A model generated the notes under the pieces. It made no database searches. It saw nothing but the letters and a program-made list of their open reading frames with translations, and was not told the DNA's origin. A stretch of 8,724 nt of DNA, from positions 1 to 8,724 of the forward strand of contig CAMLKW010000192.1 in NCBI GenBank assembly GCA_946480605.1, in the 5' to 3' direction. The stretch comes from an uncultured Roseateles sp. GTDB lineage: Bacteria > Pseudomonadota > Gammaproteobacteria > Burkholderiales > Burkholderiaceae. This document shows, piece by piece, positions 7,260-8,724 of this stretch; the first letter of the stretch is position 1; each line of letters begins with the position of its first letter. The position numbers and the translations under genes are program-made.

Positions 7260-7400
7260 TCACAGGCCACCCCGCACGTGAGCTGCCGGAACGGCTTGAG
7301 GGGTGGGCTTGCGGGTCGCCGGACCGTTCGGTTGAGCGGTGTCGATCCGGGCCTGGGCTGCGCCGGCGCGGGCGCTTGCGGCAGGCGAGAACGGCTTCAT
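7260..7400 (-). CDS. Possible small protein, 46 residues
   Basis: An ATG at 7400 is preceded on the minus strand by GGAGG (7410-7406) at a 5-base spacing, a good ribosome binding site; a second in-frame ATG lies 12 bases further upstream but overlaps that site. The product begins MKPFSPAASARAGAAQARID and ends AAHVRGGL. It is rich in Ala, Pro and Arg, with no membrane segment, Cys or recognisable domain, and is probably disordered if made. Several codons end in A or T (CCT, GCA, CAA, GGT, GTT), more than in the neighbouring genes. I do not recognise it; the binding site is the main argument for it, and it could equally be chance. Confidence 0.3.
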   Translation of the reverse strand: MKPFSPAASARAGAAQARIDTAQPNGPATRKPTPQAVPAAHVRGGL

Positions 7401-7480
7401 GTGGGCCTCCATGTGATGAGAGGCCGGCAGTGTGCGTTGCCGTGCGCGGCGGCGCCATCCTTGCCTGGGGGATGAAGGCG

Positions 7481-7534
7481 TGTCCGGTTCCGCACGGCTG
7501 TCCCCGATCGGGGACAAGGGCGTTCAACCGGACA
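7481..7534. repeat. Concentric nested palindrome just downstream of cobA
   Basis: The inner part, TGTCCCCGATCGGGGACA (7499-7516), is a perfect 18-base palindrome. The outer arms TGTCCGGTT (7481-7489) and AACCGGACA (7526-7534) are a perfect 9-base inverted repeat, and both share the same centre, 7507.5. Arms are separated by 9 mostly unpaired bases on each side. As RNA it would form a long stem with a symmetric internal loop; as DNA it gives two nested TGTCC...GGACA dyads. It lies 10 bases beyond the cobA stop. It may end the cobA transcript, though no T-run follows, or act as an operator for whatever lies to the left. Confidence 0.7.
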
Positions 7535-7544
7535 TCACTTCCGT

Positions 7545-8300
7545 TCAGCCGGCCATAACCTCGGGCAGGGCCAGCGTCGCGGTGGCATGCGCGGCCACCT
7601 CGCCGATGACCAGCAGTGCCGGGCTCTGCAGGCCCTCGCGCGCGATGCAGTCGGGCAGGCCGGCCAGCGTCGTCACGGCATGGCGTTGCCGGGCCGTATG
7701 GGCCGCGCTGACGATGGCGGCGGGCAGGTCGGCGCGCAGGCCGGCGGCGAGCAACTGGGCGGTGATGTGGGCCGCACGGGCCACGCCCATGTAGATGACC
7801 AGGGTCAGGCCCGTGCGGGCCAGCGCCGCCCAGTCGGGCTCGGCGCGGCCCTCGCCGGGATGGCCGGTGACGAGGATGACGCCGGGCGATGCGCGGCGGT
7901 CGGTAACGGGGATACCCACCGACGCGGGGCCGGCGATGCCGCTGGTCAGGCCGTTGACGATCTCGACCTGCAGGCCGGCCTCGCGCAGCGCGTCGGCCTC
8001 CTCGCCGCCGCGGCCGAACACGAAGGGGTCGCCGCCCTTGAGCCGCACGACGCGGTGGCCGGCGCGGGCCTCGCGGATCATCAGCGCGTGGATGAAGTGC
8101 TGGTCGGTGCTGATGCAGCCGCCGCGCTTGCCGACGCGCAGCAGCCGGCCGGTCACCAGCGCCAGCACGCGCGGGTCGATCAGGTCGTCGGCCAGCACCA
8201 CGTCGGCAGCCTCGATGCGCTTCAGCGCGCGCACGGTCAGCAGTTCCGGATCGCCGGGGCCGGCGCCCACCAGGGAAACGGTGTGGGGTGCGGTGCTCAT
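7545..8300 (-). CDS. cobA: Uroporphyrinogen-III C-methyltransferase (SUMT), stand-alone form, 251 residues
   Basis: Transfers two methyl groups from S-adenosylmethionine to uroporphyrinogen III (C2 and C7), giving precorrin-2, the branch point to siroheme, cobalamin and heme d1. Family motifs are clear: SAM-binding VGAGPGDPELLT (11-22), the RLKGGDPFVFGRGGEE block (86-101), the substrate loop NGLTSGIAGPASVGIPVTDR (116-135), VTGH (144-147), YMG (170-172) and the closing LLVIGEVA (229-236). The frame extends to 8363, but ATG 8300 is chosen: AGAGG lies 7 bases upstream (8312-8308) and the glycine-rich SAM loop starts at residue 11, as usual. Only the methyltransferase is present, without the CysG dehydrogenase/ferrochelatase part. 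It overlaps the upstream gene by ATGA, so translation is probably coupled. Stand-alone CobA in such operons usually feeds siroheme for sulfite or nitrite reductase; a NirE role in heme d1 synthesis cannot be excluded from this window. Confidence 0.95.
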   Translation of the reverse strand: MSTAPHTVSLVGAGPGDPELLTVRALKRIEAADVVLADDLIDPRVLALVTGRLLRVGKRGGCISTDQHFIHALMIREARAGHRVVRLKGGDPFVFGRGGEEADALREAGLQVEIVNGLTSGIAGPASVGIPVTDRRASPGVILVTGHPGEGRAEPDWAALARTGLTLVIYMGVARAAHITAQLLAAGLRADLPAAIVSAAHTARQRHAVTTLAGLPDCIAREGLQSPALLVIGEVAAHATATLALPEVMAG

Positions 8301-8668
8301 TGCAGGACCTCTGTGGGCGACCCCACCTGCGGCCGCTCGATGTTGGGCACCCAGTCCCACCACTCGTGCTGGCCTTCCTCGGAATTGCTCTGCGTGCGGT
8401 GCACGTCCCAGGTGACGAGGTAGTCGGGGTTTTCGATGTAGAGGTCCGAGGGCGCGTCGCGGTAGTGGCCGGGCGGCGCCTTGAACCAGGCGCGCAGGTC
8501 GGGCGGCAGCACGAACTCGCCGCTCTCCAGCGTCAAGGTGATGCCTTGCTCGACATCCGCCTTGGCAACCTCTCCGCCCAGTTGGCGCTGCCGCAGCAGC
8601 GATCCGTCAAGATCGAAGTAGTTGATGCCGACGACGCAGCGGCGGCCGGGCAGGTCGGTGAGCTTCAT
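8297..8668 (-). CDS. Small hypothetical protein cotranscribed with cobA, 123 residues
   Basis: The start is ATG 8668; the frame continues to a TTG at 8674, but that codon overlaps the stop of the gene before it. The product is acidic, soluble and strand-rich with no signal peptide or membrane helix. Notable parts are VVGINYFDLDGSLL (12-25), GITLTLESGEFVLPPDLRAW (42-61), the segment FKAPPGHYR (62-70), NPDYLVTWDV (80-89) and a Trp-rich tail HEWWDWVPNIERPQ (101-114). The look is that of a small beta-barrel; proteins with the LPPDLRxxxxAPPGxYR and NPDYLxTW pattern are familiar as uncharacterised conserved proteins, but I cannot assign a function. It is 2 bases after the preceding gene and overlaps cobA by 4 bases (ATGA), which ties it to the same operon and perhaps to siroheme use. 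Confidence 0.8.
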   Translation of the reverse strand: MKLTDLPGRRCVVGINYFDLDGSLLRQRQLGGEVAKADVEQGITLTLESGEFVLPPDLRAWFKAPPGHYRDAPSDLYIENPDYLVTWDVHRTQSNSEEGQHEWWDWVPNIERPQVGSPTEVLQ

Positions 8669-8670
8669 GG

Positions 8671-8724
8671 TCAATGCTTCAGCGGGGCCACGCCCACCTG
8701 CGGCATGTTGGCCAGGCCGATGTC
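8671..8724 (-). CDS. C-terminal end of an unidentified protein at the right edge
   Basis: The last 17 codons and TGA of a gene that enters from the right: DIGLANMPQVGVAPLKH. Codon use is strongly GC at third positions (GAC ATC GGC CTG GCC), the stop is 2 bases before the next ATG, and no other minus frame makes sense here, so it is probably the preceding gene of the cobA operon. The tail is too short to identify. A sulfite/nitrite reductase or transporter gene would fit the context, but nothing in these residues shows it. Confidence 0.55.
   Translation of the reverse strand, partial: DIGLANMPQVGVAPLKH

Larger units (their letters stand above)
7024..7544. other. 521-base intergenic region with structured DNA and no certain gene
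   Basis: Between the start of coaX and the end of cobA I see no recognisable protein or RNA gene. It holds, from left to right, an interrupted palindrome (7071-7085), an imperfect hairpin (7095-7115, CCAG/CTGG and CAGG/CCTG stems around TGAG), a possible 46-codon ORF on the minus strand (7260-7400) and a nested palindrome (7481-7534). A 61-codon minus frame with GTG start (7270 to 7085) overlaps the end of the small ORF, but its third-position GC is only about 80%, below that of the real genes here. Another frame (7217 to 7020) ends in an ATGA overlap with coaX, but its codon use looks non-coding. The coaX promoter should lie in the left half; no clear -35/-10 pair stands out. Confidence 0.6.

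Noticed and set aside
7260..7290. The end of the small ORF (HVRGGL) as a double-glycine leader of a bacteriocin-like peptide
   Set aside because: The Gly-Gly lies at the C-terminus, not after a 15-30 residue leader, and there is no core peptide or transporter nearby.
1..8724. CRISPR array, tRNA, rRNA, insertion sequence or prophage signs
   Set aside because: No regularly spaced short repeats, no cloverleaf or rRNA stretches, and no transposase or integrase motifs were seen on either strand. The repetitive DNA at 274-5025 is protein-coding.

Overview
The window is very GC-rich (about 70% by eye) and its coding frames have G or C at nearly every third position. Three things point to a beta-proteobacterium of the order Burkholderiales (the Roseateles/Rubrivivax/Leptothrix type): a PEP-CTERM protein, a type III pantothenate kinase, and a stand-alone siroheme-type CobA whose substrate loop reads VNGLTSGIAGPASVGIPVTD. 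This placement is inference from protein style, not from a marker gene.

Left part (1-5025, all minus strand): a 1583-residue secreted PEP-CTERM repeat protein fills 274-5025. It has a signal peptide, a long beta-helix-like repeat region, and a PEP-CTERM anchor ending in a triple arginine. Directly downstream, reading off the left edge, is the start of a second gene (from 140). Its signal peptide and first mature residues copy those of the large protein, so the two look like tandem paralogues. Each gene has a pair of GC-rich hairpins in its leader, the nearer one beginning 38 bases upstream of the start codon in both cases. No exosortase is in the window; the sorting machinery must be encoded elsewhere.

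Middle part (5026-7023): a 166-base divergent intergenic region with several inverted repeats separates the large gene from a plus-strand LuxR-type regulator (5192-6265). This regulator has an unusual GAF/PAS-like front half and is a natural candidate for local control of the surface-protein genes. Its end overlaps tail-to-tail by 4 bases with coaX (6262-7023, minus), which makes the first step of coenzyme A synthesis.

Right part (7024-8724): about 520 bases without a certain gene, holding one possible 46-codon ORF with a good ribosome binding site and a concentric nested palindrome just beyond the end of cobA. Then comes a tight leftward operon: the last 17 codons of an unidentified gene, a 123-residue conserved-type hypothetical protein (2-base gap), and cobA (uroporphyrinogen-III C-methyltransferase, joined by an ATGA overlap). 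This operon probably serves siroheme production for sulfite or nitrite reduction.

The most interesting material is the tandem PEP-CTERM pair: a threefold super-repeat of about 345 residues with one Cys pair per unit in a protein otherwise free of cysteine, matched leader hairpins, and a divergent regulator.
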